Part shown: piece after piece, positions 33,691 to 44,639 of the stretch
How positions within the stretch are numbered: position 1 is the stretch's first letter
Layout of the letters: each line of letters opens with the position of its first letter
DNA from: Primulina eburnea
Lineage: Eukaryota > Streptophyta > Magnoliopsida > Lamiales > Gesneriaceae
DNA: 64,000 nt
Assembly (NCBI RefSeq): GCF_022965805.1
Contig: NC_133101.1
Location: 1,860,001-1,924,000 of the forward strand
Direction of reading: 5' to 3'
The notes under the pieces: generated by a model
Told to the model about the DNA's origin: nothing
The model's input: the letters and a program-made list of their open reading frames with translations, nothing else
Database searches by the model: none
Translations under genes and position numbers: made by a program

Positions 33691-33778
33691 CCAATAAATG
33701 GCCATAGACAGCGCAACGGGTTTTGCTCGGATTCTGGTCGGAAAAATCTCTGGAAGTAGCAGAGTAGGCACTGGACCA
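33691..33778 (-). pseudogene. exon relic of a plastid-type sugar transporter (MFS)
   Basis: The minus-strand frame reads VGPVPTLLLPEIFPTRIRAK then PVALSMAIYW, followed by a TGG|gtaaga donor. This matches the conserved loop of pGlcT/SGB1-type hexose transporters (GPVP.LLLPEIFP.RIRAK). The neighbouring exons could not be found on either side, and adjoining sequence has stops in this frame, so this looks like an isolated decayed exon. Confidence 0.7.
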
Positions 33779-33789
33779 ACGCAAATATA

Positions 33790-34956
33790 AAACGGGAGTA
33801 CGTATCTGTGTAAAAAACATGATTCACATTATATTGAACATGATGCACTGAAAGTAAATGAAACCACTGTGGAAGTGGAAGATGAACATGAGCTGCATGG
33901 ACACATAACAACTCACAGAACAGTGTCGATGGCAGCAAGTACGTCCGATTAATAATATGCCGGGGTCATCCAAGTGAAGGTCAGGGAAAGCAGCATAGAA
34001 ACTGCCTTCGAGAACCACAAACACCCAGGATTTGATACGGTAATAAATTTAGTTAAGAGGTTTACACTTCAGTTCACCTAGTTATCAAAAACAGTAAGTT
34101 CACAACTGAATCATAATGGCTTTCAAACTTGAAAAGGGCTTTATTCATTCTCTGAACAAAATTAGCTAGAAGATTAGGGCAAGAAATCCAATATTAATTC
34201 TTGAGCATTAGCAAGAGGTTAAATTACTATCTACAGATGCTGTGTAACTCCTACATTGGGGGATTTTCTTAAATTCAAGATCCTTAGCCAGGTATAGTAA
34301 AGCCCCACTAACCACCCTCGACCAAATAAGTATGAAATTAGAACGTAACAAAACAACAGTCAAACGTAAAACTTCAAAGCAATTTAGTTAATTGGCTTAG
34401 AACATTATTAAATGGCACTTTCACTGCTCCTACAAGAAGACGATGATTCCCAAAAAAGTGTCATTTTTCAATGAAATTTGAAAAAGGGACACGACTATCC
34501 AAACAAGCACACTTTGTATGACGTTAGTTCGATCCTATATTTGAGGTATTACCTCAAGATAGTTCCTATCAAAATATATACATTCAAATTATTAAGTATT
34601 TTTGTAGAAAAATACTTGAAATTGGAAATTTTGACATTTTCAGTGTGAAAAAAAAAATAATTTTTTACATAAATTTTTAATTGTGATTATTGTTAAATAC
34701 TAAATTCATTGCATTAGTATTCTCTTTCAGAAAGTTTGTCATTTCTAATTATTTTTAATAAATTCTTGGACTTGAGTATTAATTCATGATAGGCATTATA
34801 GACAAAGAAAAATAAGTGGAAAATCGAAGCTTCTTTTCCTATTAGTGCCCATCAAAAGAAAATCTAACAGTAGATATATTTCATTAATTCATATGCAATT
34901 ATTGAAGTAGGTCTCCACTGTGATATGAACGTTGGGATTAAATTTTATTCCCACTC
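33790..34956. other. intergenic DNA
   Basis: No gene is recognised. The minus-strand frame around 33930-34030 (WVFVVLEGSFYAAFPDLHL) might be another piece of the transporter relic, but the match is weak. Confidence 0.3.
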
Positions 34957-35070
34957 GTGCTTTCTTCATTAGTAGACCGTTGGAGAGTCGCAACTTTTAA
35001 AAAACGAAACCGATATCTTCCAACTCGGGAAACAAATCCAACCAAAATCATCAACAAATTTTCTTCCATC

Positions 35071-35715
35071 ATGGCGGAGAGCGATGGCTTTCTGGTTCTA
35101 CAGAACCAGACCCTCGACCCCAAATCCCTAATCCTCTCACAGTACTCCGACTCCGGCAAACCCCAGTTCCTGCAACTCACAAATGATAGTTTCATCCTCG
35201 AGAGAGGTCCCAGATACAAAGAATACTCCGATCTCAGAGAAAAAAGGAAAAGAATGAAGAACTTGACAGAACAGCAGACCCCGGAAAAAGTACTGCAGAA
35301 TCGATCGGTTTTGACACCTCCGAGGAAGCAGGTGAAGTTTCAGGGGAATTCGGATTTCAAAACTCCGCCGAAGAGGCCGAAGGGATCATCCATCTTGACC
35401 CAGTCCGTGCCGGATTTCTCATCGGTGCTGAGGAAGGAGAACCGTAAGCCCGCCTCACCACTTCCGCCGATCAACGAGCGGTCCGTCACGCCACCGGCGG
35501 GTTTGTTGAAGAGCAGAAGGGTGTACAGCAACGTGGGAGGAGGGAGCAAATCGATGGGTTCTGCCGAGAAGAGGAGCGGGGGATTGATGGCGAGGAAGAG
35601 CTATGCGAGCATTGATGAATTGAAGGGGCTGGCTGGTGTGACAGGAAAAGCAATTGATAGGGAAACCAGAGGGAGGACTAGTGCCAGAGGAATTGGCAAG
35701 AGTTTCTTGGGGTAA
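35071..35715 (+). CDS. single-exon basic Ser/Pro-rich plant protein, unknown function
   Basis: The protein has 214 residues when started at MAESDGFLVLQNQTLDPKSL. The upstream part of the ORF (from 34957) is a poor match to coding sequence and probably leader. Following are a short ordered N-terminus (ILSQYSDSGKPQFLQLTNDS), a charged helix (YSDLREKRKRMKNL) and long disordered stretches with repeated minimal CDK-type sites (TPPRKQVKF, TPPKRPK, TPPAGLL). The C-terminal end is basic (SYASIDELKGLAG.., RGRTSARGIGKSFLG). Lys/Arg clusters plus Thr-Pro sites fit a nuclear or cytoskeletal, cell-cycle-regulated protein, but this is inference. No catalytic domain is visible. Confidence 0.8.
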   Translation: MAESDGFLVLQNQTLDPKSLILSQYSDSGKPQFLQLTNDSFILERGPRYKEYSDLREKRKRMKNLTEQQTPEKVLQNRSVLTPPRKQVKFQGNSDFKTPPKRPKGSSILTQSVPDFSSVLRKENRKPASPLPPINERSVTPPAGLLKSRRVYSNVGGGSKSMGSAEKRSGGLMARKSYASIDELKGLAGVTGKAIDRETRGRTSARGIGKSFLG

Positions 35716-37115
35716 AAGTTCTGAGATTGGGAAGAAATGGTCTATCAGATATATTCTTTTAATAATTTTTTTATTAAATGATTTTTCCTTTGTCATTTTG
35801 GAGATTCTTTGAATTTTTCATACAGTGTTTGGCTACAAATTTAAATTGATTTCATTTGTAAATTTGGGATTTTGCTGTCGAACTGAATCTGATGCAGAGC
35901 TTTTGGTTGTCTTTGTCAAACTTCCCGACTTCTTTTTTGTCGAGCTTTTCAAATGAAACTCCTGTCTGTTCTTGTTTTTGGTGGAAGTTAAGTAGGAAAA
36001 AAAAATATAGTTCTTCATATGTAATCTCCCGTATAATACCGTATTTGGTAAAAGTTAAGGAAAATCATATTTTCTTAAGCTCATTTGGCCTGAATTCTTA
36101 TTACACCAACTATAAATATCATAATGCCAACATTTTTTACAACAAATTTCCCTACCATTTTTTAAAAAAAATCTTTTGATCTTATTATTATGTAGATAAG
36201 ATGAGTAACTATTTCTGAGATTGTCTTTTAAATTTCTTCCTGTATACAAAGTAAATTTTATAATGTGTGTGCTCATTAACTAGACATTTTCTTCAAACTT
36301 CCATTTAGTTTATGCTTGGAAAGAAAAGGAACATAGAAAAAAATTATGCAGCAAGTAGATGTAAATTAATTAATACTTCTTCTTGTTCTTGTCCTTGGCA
36401 CCAGAAAAGGTGGAGCCAAAACCGAAGATAGTTTTGTATAAAATACAATGAGAATTCTTTCTTCTATCCCTCTCCCATTCTACCATTTTAGTTTGTCTTC
36501 CTTGTGAGAACTCTGCATGTACTTGAAGAGCGCAATTATTAATTTATTGGTTTGGGAAAGATTTTTTTTCCTGATAGTATAACGTGAGTAGTTTAGCAAT
36601 CGATCTCAAACGAAAATATCTTTTATTTTTTATATATATTTTTAATATAAATATAGATAAAGATATTGATCACAAAACTCAAGAAATCTAAATCCAAATG
36701 TAACTTAAAAAGCCTAATAATACAATTTAGATGCATATCACAATAACATACAATATAAATTATGATTCGAAACATAGAATACTATTTGATATCATATTTT
36801 ATATTTTCATATACTATTTTTTTTATTATTCTTTGAAATATATTTCCAGTGCTAAATGGTTGCTGACAAGATAAAAAAAAAAGTATAAAAAAAAGGGAAT
36901 AGAGAGTAGGATAGAATAGAACAGATAGCCGTCCTCTTGAAAAAAGAAAAAGATTTATAACTTTAAGATAAAACTTTATATTTGGTTATGTTGAGAGAGA
37001 GCTATCAAAATTTTGAAGAAAAAAGTTTAATTACTTGGAAATGTAAAACATAAACTTGCAGTCTTCAGTTTGAATCGAGGAATCTGGGATATTATGTAAC
37101 TTTCCTTACTTCGTA
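35716..37115. other. AT-rich intergenic DNA
   Basis: No gene is supported. A short minus-strand frame at about 36375-36435 reads GFGSTFSGAKDKNKKKY and a stop, which looks like the tail of a real protein, but no exon or acceptor could be placed before it. Confidence 0.4.
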
Positions 37116-37681
37116 GGCTGCGTTTGGTTTGAAAGAAAAGATAAACTAATGATTAGTATGTAAATGATAAAGAAAATGATTGTGGTTTGATTGTAATATA
37201 TGATGTAAAATAATATTGTGTTTGGTAAAATTTTTAAGTGTAGGATAATTTTGAATTTTTTGATGAAAAAGACAAAATTGCCCTTCTCCTTCGCGGCGGC
37301 GGCTATGGCGACAGTGGCGGCGGCGACGGTGCCGGAGAAAAACGGCCGGCGGCGTCAGCGGCGGCCTGCCGGGGGTCGGCGGTCCGGCGGCGGCCGGCCG
37401 GTGGACAGCGTTCCGGCGGCGGTAACGGCGGCGGCGGCGACGGTTGGTGGCGGGAAGTGGTAGTGAGTTTGAATATAAGATAAGGGTAAAATTGGAAAAA
37501 TAGGAGGTATTAAGAGTTGGATAAATAATCCTAGGGGGTGAAGATGTATTATTTTAACCATCTAATATAACCTAATCATTCATAGGAAAGATTGAGTAGG
37601 TTAAATAATCACGCGTACCAAACAGCTGACTAAGTAGGATAAAAAAATTATCCCCCCTTATCCCTCAAACCAAATGACCCC
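37116..37681. mobile_element. MITE-like element with GC-rich core, second copy
   Basis: The left end is GGCTGCGTTTGGTTTGA. The right end, reverse complemented, is GGGGTCATTTGGTTTGA. TA flanks both sides. The left arm (GATTAGTATGTAAATGATAA, AAAATGATTGTGGTT, GACAAAATTGCCC) is the reverse complement of the right arm of the 594-1199 element, so the two are inverted copies of one family. The core (37290-37455) is GCGGCG-rich with a CGGCGG triplet pattern. The apparent ORF over the core is not treated as a gene. Confidence 0.75.
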
Positions 37682-38126
37682 TACATGTGTGTGTATAATT
37701 AGTTCATCGAAAAGAGAAGAATTTTTCTCTCCTTAGAGCATATGAAATTCTTGATGTTGTTATTATTATTTCTAAAATTACGTGGGATTTTCGCATTTAT
37801 TATTTTCTCCTTAACTTTTATTCATATTCAAACATAAATGCATGGTCTCTCCGTTTGTATATATCATCTGAGTGATCGATTTCATGTGGCTTTTCTGCTG
37901 GTCGGTACAAAAAGGAGGCGGATCGGGTGCCTCTTAAAACACGCTTTTGCTTTAAATTTCACATATTCCCAAACGACTTCCAATTATTCGACATCATCCT
38001 TTGGAATTGTCCCAACTTACATGCATATTCTCTTAATAGAATCGCATTTCATATTTGTGTATATATGTAAATATATATAATTAAGCAATTGAATCAAATC
38101 CTCAATCTCAAACAGGTTTCATCCAA

Positions 38127-38159
<33 letters not shown>

Positions 38160-38803
38160 TAAACTTTCTTTTAAAATCAAATATTATTATAAATCGAGCA
38201 TAGAATCTCTAATAAAAGAGGTAAGTGTACATGATTTTTTTTAGATAGAGTTTTAAAAACAACTGATTTTATATAGAGTTGTGCACTTTTTTCAAATTTT
38301 GATAAAAGTATAAAATACTATTTTCTATAACAATGAAAAATATTGAAATACCTTGTGTTGACGGTTTAAAAAAATAACGTGTTTACCATATGAAAATTAT
38401 TTTATTTGCTATTGTTTTTTTATATCAATTTAATTCAAAATTATAAAATTATAGCTATAATTTATAACATAAAAAATATACATCTTTGAGATGTAAGAAC
38501 AAAAAATTACTCTCTTTGATTTTAATTATATAATTTTTCGATTATTTCAAATATGTAATCCATTCATGAAAAGTATCAAATAAAATAATTGATTTTCGTC
38601 CGGTTTAAGTTTCTTCAATTTAACGTTAACGAAATTCTCCAGCCGTCAACTGTCTCTCATTTAGCTATTCCCTCTCGATCATTTATTTCTTCAAAAAACA
38701 GACTCCTTTTCACCAAATGGACTCTATCGGCTTCCTCCCTTGCCAGTTTCCCTAGATTCCCATTCCCTTTGTGTGAGTAAAACTCTGCTTACCTTTCATT
38801 TCG
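37682..38803. other. AT-rich intergenic DNA upstream of the PMI gene
   Basis: A (TA)n(CA)n microsatellite lies at about 38130-38158. No gene is seen. The stretch 38640-38800 is likely leader or promoter. Confidence 0.45.
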
Positions 38804-41725
38804 ATGAGGGCTGAGAACCCAGGGATCGTTAGGCTCAAGTGCTGTGTGAAGAACTACGATTGGGGAAAAGTTGGGATAGAATCCAGTGTAGCGTGGTTGC
38901 ACGCGAAGAATAGCGGGGAAGTGATCCGGGATGATGATCCATATGCTGAGTTCTGGATGGGGAGCCACGACTCCGGCCCTTCTTACGTCGTCGTGCCGGT
39001 GGGGTACAGGTTGTTCCGATGACTTGGTGAGTTTGAAGGAGTGGATTGAGCGGAACCCTGCTGTGCTTGGAGATGATGTATTGAGAAAATGGGGTCCGAA
39101 TCTCCTTCTCTCAATTTTCTCTTCAAGGTAATTGCTGAATTTTCTAACTTTTATTCTGATAACTTGATGTTTGAAATTCACTGCTGTGTACCTATCGAAA
39201 TTCAGTTGAAGTTTCTGCTTTCTATGTATCCGTTTTAAACGATCGGCTAGAGGTTTTAGTAAATTGAGGGGCATGAAGTTCCTGTTTTTGGAGGGAAATC
39301 GTCAACCGACTCATCAACTTGTGATGATTTTGAAATTAAATAGAATTTCACGTCGATATACACGATGAGAAATCAAAGATTCTCGCTTGTGTTTGCTAAA
39401 TTAAGGGATGTTTTGAAGGATTTTTCCATGTTTTTAGGTACTTTCTGTAGCGAAAGCACTGTCCATACAGGCTCATCCGGACAAGGATTTGGCTGCAATC
39501 CTGCATAAGCAACAGCCAGGCGTGTACAAAGATGATAATCACAAGCCTGAGATGGCTTTGGCGGTTACTCAGTTCGAGGCTTTGTGTGGGTTTGTTGGGA
39601 TTGAGGTAGTGTAATGTTCTCAACTTGTTAGTTCTTGGGTGGCTGTATGGTTAACTCAGATTTCTTGATTTTTTTCTTGAGGAACTGAAAACCCGTAAGT
39701 AATGTTTCGAAAATGTGTACAAATAGTGTGCAGGTACTCTGTAATTGATCTTAGTAGTTTGATGATTGATAACTTCCACATGGTTGATTGGTATAGATAA
39801 AAACTGTGGATGTATTTTATCCTGCCATTTTAGCTTTAGATTTCGTGGATATTTGTTCTGAATATATAGGTAAGGATGATCATCTTCATGTTGGTATTGA
39901 AGTTATTTAATTTTTTAGGACATTTCAGACAATTTAATTTTTAGTTGAGATGATTCATCTACTAAATGTCCGAGCATAGGTTCGCACATACTATCATATT
40001 TTAAGGATTCTATTTTTTATATGGGTGATTTGTTCCTGTGCTTAGGAACTTAAGCGTGTCCTTCACAATGTCCCTGAGATTGTTGAGGTGGTTGGCAGTG
40101 CATGTGTAGATCAATTGTTACATGTTAGTATACAAGATGATGAGAAGAAATCGAAAGGGACCTTGCAAACCTTATTTACTGATCTAATGAAGGCTAACAA
40201 GGCAACAATATCTGATGTTATCTCCAAGTTGATAAGTCGACTCAGCAGAAAGCAAGAGGTATTATAAAATTTCATTTTCTATGTTTCTGACTCAATTTTA
40301 TGTTCTTTTTTACAATACTTTTGCTTGTAATTATGAATTGTCATTTCAATGTTGAGTCCACTTCAGTTAATCTGTTTATTCTGTTATCCATCCTTAATTG
40401 TGAAACCAGCCTGTAGCTAGTATCTTTGTAGGACCGAGTGTTCACCGCTTTACCAAAAGCTATAGCTAGTAGTAATGGTGCAAATCAAATTTTTTAAACC
40501 GCACAGTAGCTCTTCATCACGGTTCGATCACTCTACCAAGTAGGGACAATTATTGCACCCAACAATCTCTGTCCCAATAATTACACTCCTTGCAATCAAT
40601 GGGAATCGAACCTGTGACCTTGGCTCTGATACCAATTGTAGGACCGAGTGCTTACCGCTTTACCAAAAGTTATAGCAAGTAGTAATGGTGCAACTCAAAT
40701 CTTTTAAACCGCACAGCAGCTCAAGCACCACGATTCGATCGCTCTACCAAGCAGGGATAATTATTGCACCCAACAACCTTGCTTTGAATCTTTTTAAAGA
40801 ATTCTTTGAATGATTTGGAAATATTTCTTGAATCTCTCCACAGATTCCGGATTCTGGGAAATTTCGTTATCTGGAGAAACATATAATGTGATAACAAAGT
40901 CACAATATTGCCTAGAAATTACATATTCACATCATTTTACAATAGTTTTTGTCATAGAAATTGCTTTCACCAGCATTTCTTATAGGTGGCAGAGCTGACA
41001 GACAAGGAGCAGTTGGTTTTAAAGCTTGAGAAGCAATATCCAGGAGATATTGGTGTCATAGCAGCCTTCTTGTTAAATTATGTGAAACTTAATCCAGGTG
41101 AAGCCCTATACCTGGGGGCAAATGAGCCTCATGCCTACATATATGGTGAATGTGTTGAGTGCATGGCGACATCTGATAATGTTGTACGCGCTGGTCTTAC
41201 TCCAAAGCACCGGGATGTCCAAACTCTCTGTAGTATGCTCACATACAAACCGGTAAATACGCTATTACTGTTGAATGATAATCAACACTTTTTGTTGTTC
41301 CTGATTTATCTTGTAATGCTTGTACCAAGGAAATTTATGTGCTATACATAGCTCATACAAATTCAAGTAACCCTGCTTTTCTTGAAGGGTTTTCCAACAA
41401 TCCTATCTGGGGTTGTTTCAAATTCTTTTACAAGGAAATACATTCCACCATTTGATGAATTCGAGGTGGATCAGTGCATTCTCCAAAAGAAACATCGACA
41501 GTTTTCTCTGCAGTTCCTGGCGCATCAATTTGTGTGGTGATGGCTGGTGTTGGAACATTGTGCACAGCATCATCTGAAGAGTGCATTACTGAAGGTGATG
41601 TGTTGTTTGTACCCGCGAACACAGAGATCACTGCTGCCTCTACGACTACATCAGGTATGAATCTGTATCGTGCAGGAGTGAACAGCCATTTTTTAGAGCC
41701 ATCGGAGTTTGCTGCTTCAAAGTAG
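38804..41725 (+). pseudogene. PMI: mannose-6-phosphate isomerase (type I), with frameshifts
   Basis: Exons lie at 38804-39127, 39438-39605, 40046-40258, 40986-41252 and 41388-41725. The family converts mannose 6-phosphate and fructose 6-phosphate in the cytosol, feeding GDP-mannose and ascorbate synthesis. Key motifs are present: [34 protein letters not shown] (zinc-ligand Gln and His), [20 protein letters not shown] (zinc His) and [11 protein letters not shown] (active-site Arg). Exon 1 has a one-base frame change at about 39000-39006, so the native frame meets TGA at 39019. Near 39103-39110 there are about eight extra bases before FLFK. Exon 5 lacks one base near 41481-41485 (CTCCAAAAG), breaking the frame before ETSTVFSAVPGAS. 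Everything else is well conserved, so this is a young pseudogene or an intact gene with consensus indels. A TRIM sits in intron 3. Confidence 0.85.
40427..40775 (-). mobile_element. TRIM retrotransposon in a PMI intron, antisense
   Basis: Two direct repeats of about 138 bp (40427-40564 and 40637-40775) start TGTAGGACCGAGTG and end GCACCCAACA; I count about 15 differences by eye. Only 72 bp separate them. On the minus strand the right LTR is followed, two bases on, by TGGTATCAGAGCC, the primer site matching initiator Met tRNA. A purine-rich GGGACAGAGAT precedes the other LTR. Flanks ATCTT (40422-40426) and ACCTT (40776-40780) are a nearly intact 5-bp target duplication. No coding sequence, as expected for TRIMs. 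Confidence 0.9.
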
Positions 41726-41974
41726 GGAGTTTTTTTTCCTCTTTTCCCTTCATTTTAGGTATCTAATATTAGTATACTCAGCATAGTTGTACACGGTTTA
41801 TTTCATCCTACCTATACGGGCATTGCCCCATGATAGGATGGATGGTCAAGATTTGTCCATGCATATGTAGGACCCACTTTTTTTTTTGAAATTGTATGTT
41901 TGGCAAGATCTTGGCCATCCATCCTCTCATGGAGGCAATGCCCACATGGGTAGGATCTCATTAACCGTTGTACA

Positions 41975-42036
41975 CGGCGATATATATCTATATCTATATC
42001 TATATCTATATCTATATCTATATCTATCTATATCTA
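41975..42036 (+). repeat. (ATCTAT)n microsatellite
   Basis: An almost perfect run of ATCTAT hexamers abuts the left end of the Helitron. Similar shorter runs recur inside the element. Confidence 0.85.
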
Positions 42037-42054
42037 ATCTATACTATTATAAAT

Positions 42055-43080
42055 ATATGAGTTTGAATTGTGAATTTATTTGGTTACCCTTTTCCAACTA
42101 TCTATCTATATCTATACTTATACTTATCCTTATATATATGAGTTTGAATTGTGAATTCACTTGTTACCTTTTTCCAACTATTACTTAATTAATGTCTTAT
42201 TTATTTATTTAGTTGACTTTTCAATTTTCTTATCTAATTACCTAATTTGTTTAATTAATACATTTTATTTTAGTATGCATTATTTCACATCAATATATTT
42301 TCTAAACTTTATAATAAAAAAATGGTTCGGACTTAATTTTTTTAAACTTCAAGTTACATTAACATATCTATATCTATCTATATCTATATATTTATAATAT
42401 CTATATACTGTTATAAATATATGAGTTTGTGAATTTACTTGGTTACCCTTTTCCAACTATCTATCTATATCTATACTTATACTTATCCTTATATATATGA
42501 GTTTGAATTGTGAATTCACTTGGTTATCTTTTTCCAACTATTACTTAATTAATGTCTTATTTATTTATTTAGTTGACTTTTCAATTTTCTTATCTAATTA
42601 CCTAATTTGTTTAATTAATACATTTTATTTTAGTATGCATTATTTCACATCAATATATTTTCTAAACTTTATAATAAAAAAATGGTTCGGACTTAATTTT
42701 TTTAAACTTCAAGTTACATTAACATATCTATATCTATATATTTATAATATCTATATACTGTTATAAATATATGAGTTTGAATTGTGAATTTACTTGGTTA
42801 CCCTTTTCCAACTATCTATCTATGTCTATACTTATACTTACTATTATAAATATATGAGTTTGAATTGTGAATTCACTTGGTTACCTTTTTCCAGCTATTA
42901 CTTAATTAATGTCTTATTTATTTATTTAGGTGTCTTTTCAATTTTCTTATCTAATTACCTAATTTGTTTAATTAATACATTTTATTTTACTATGCATTAT
43001 TTCACATCTATATATTTTCTAAACTTTATAATAAAAAATGGTTCGAACTTAATTTTTTAAAATTTCAAGTTACATGAACA
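42055..43080 (+). repeat. three tandem units of about 359 bp inside the Helitron
   Basis: The unit includes GAGTTTGAATTGTGAATTCA, TTAATTAATGTCTTATTTA, TAGTATGCATTATTTCACAT and AACTTCAAGTTACAT. Its GTCTTAT landmark is at 42193, 42553 and 42911, giving spacings of 360 and 358. Each unit also carries a version of the Helitron 5' end (ATTATAAATATATGAG). The short ORFs here are repeats of one frame and not genes. Confidence 0.85.
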
Positions 43081-44320
43081 TATAAATTTTTGGTTAGCGA
43101 TTCGTATTTAATTTTTAAAACTTCAAGTTAAAAAAGCATATATGTTTTATACCTAAAAATAGTTCAAACTTTATTTTTTAAACTTCAAGTTAAATGAACA
43201 TATATATAAATTTATGGTTAGTATTTTTTAAATCTACAATAAAATTTTCTATGTTTTATAAACAAAAATGGTAAGGACTTAATTTTTAAACTTCAAGTTA
43301 CATGAACATATAAATTTTTTGTTAGCGGTTCAGACTTAACTTTTGAAACTTCAAATTAAATAAACATATATGTTTTATAACCAAAAATAATTTAAAATGT
43401 ATTTATTAAACTTCAAGTTAAATAAATATATAAATTTGTGGTTAGTATTTTTTAAACCTATAATATATTTTCTATTTTTTTAACAAAAAATGATTCATAC
43501 TTAACTTTTTTAGCTTAAAGTTAAATGAATATATAAATATGTCATTATCTCATTTATATTTATCTATAACACTCATCCATACATTTTTGGTGATCTAATA
43601 TTTGATTTGCATATGGTTTCAATATATAAATTTAGCTTAAATAAATATTTGTAGATGTTGGTGATTTATTGTATTTGAAATAATTGTGAGATCATCACGA
43701 TGTGAATAATTTTAGTTCTTTATTTTTTGTAATAATAATAATAAAGTATTGTGATTTCACCGACTTATTAAAATGAACATACTCATATAATATTGTTCTA
43801 ACATTTGTTAATTTGATTGATTTATATATGATTAACATATGTTCTTAATTTTTTTAAAATTAAAGTTAAATGAACATATTAATTTTTAGTTAGAGGTTCA
43901 GACTTAATTTTTAAAACTTCAAGTTAAATAAAGTTAATTTATTTAATTGATAGATTGATACATCATTATGCATTATTTTCCCAATTATTAGTTAATAATT
44001 GATATATTTTTAATTTAATTTAGCTTATTTATTTATTTAATTGATACATAAATATGCATTATTTCAAATAAAAAGTTGAATGCTATTAATATTTCTTACA
44101 TATTTTTTTATTATGCATTCTTTCAAATGAAAAAGTAGGCTACTATTAATATTTTTTAAAGGTATATAGTCTATGTTTCATAACAAAAAATAGTTCAAAC
44201 ATAATTTTTTAAACTTCAAGCCAAATAAACATATACGTTTTATAAGCAAAAATGGTTCAAACTGTATTTTTTAAACTTCAAGTTAAATGAACATATAGAT
44301 TTGTGGTTAGTGGTTCAGAG
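43060..44320 (+). repeat. degenerate CTTCAAGTTAAAT-based repeats
   Basis: The motif AACTTCAAGTTAAATGAACA with a following ATATAAATTTGTGGTTAG occurs about ten times with irregular spacing of roughly 55-120 bases. It shares the end of the 359-bp unit. Confidence 0.6.
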
Positions 44321-44639
44321 AATAAAATATAAATCAAACAAAGAGAAGAATTTTGTTTTCTGTTATATATTTTATTTATTCAACAATGATCCTTTTATAG
44401 GCAAATACACATATGAAAATAACCATAAAAATAACAACAATATTTGACCACTAAACCATGAAATAACAAATATGCTAAGATAATTATTTTCTATAATACT
44501 TTGTTAATAATAAACAATGACTAACAGACTTTATTTGACAAGACAGATAACTAAGTACTTCGACAAACCTTTAACAATTCAATAATATCTCCCTTAAACC
44601 GATAAGGTAAACATCGGCTTAATAAGAACATCATCCCTC

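Noticed and set aside
36360..36440. Minus-strand tail reading GFGSTFSGAKDKNKKKY and a stop
   Set aside because: Looks like a protein C-terminus but no upstream exon, acceptor or parent gene could be identified.
37218..37463. 81-residue plus-strand ORF rich in Ala, Arg and Gly
   Set aside because: It is the GC core and arm of the second MITE.
42161..43060. Three similar ORFs of 78-89 residues
   Set aside because: They are the same frame of the tandem 359-bp unit, rich in Phe, Tyr, Ile and Leu, as expected for AT-rich DNA.
41975..43080. Regular repeats reminiscent of a CRISPR array
   Set aside because: Simple hexamer microsatellite and 359-bp tandem units in a plant Helitron; no conserved short repeat with unique spacers.
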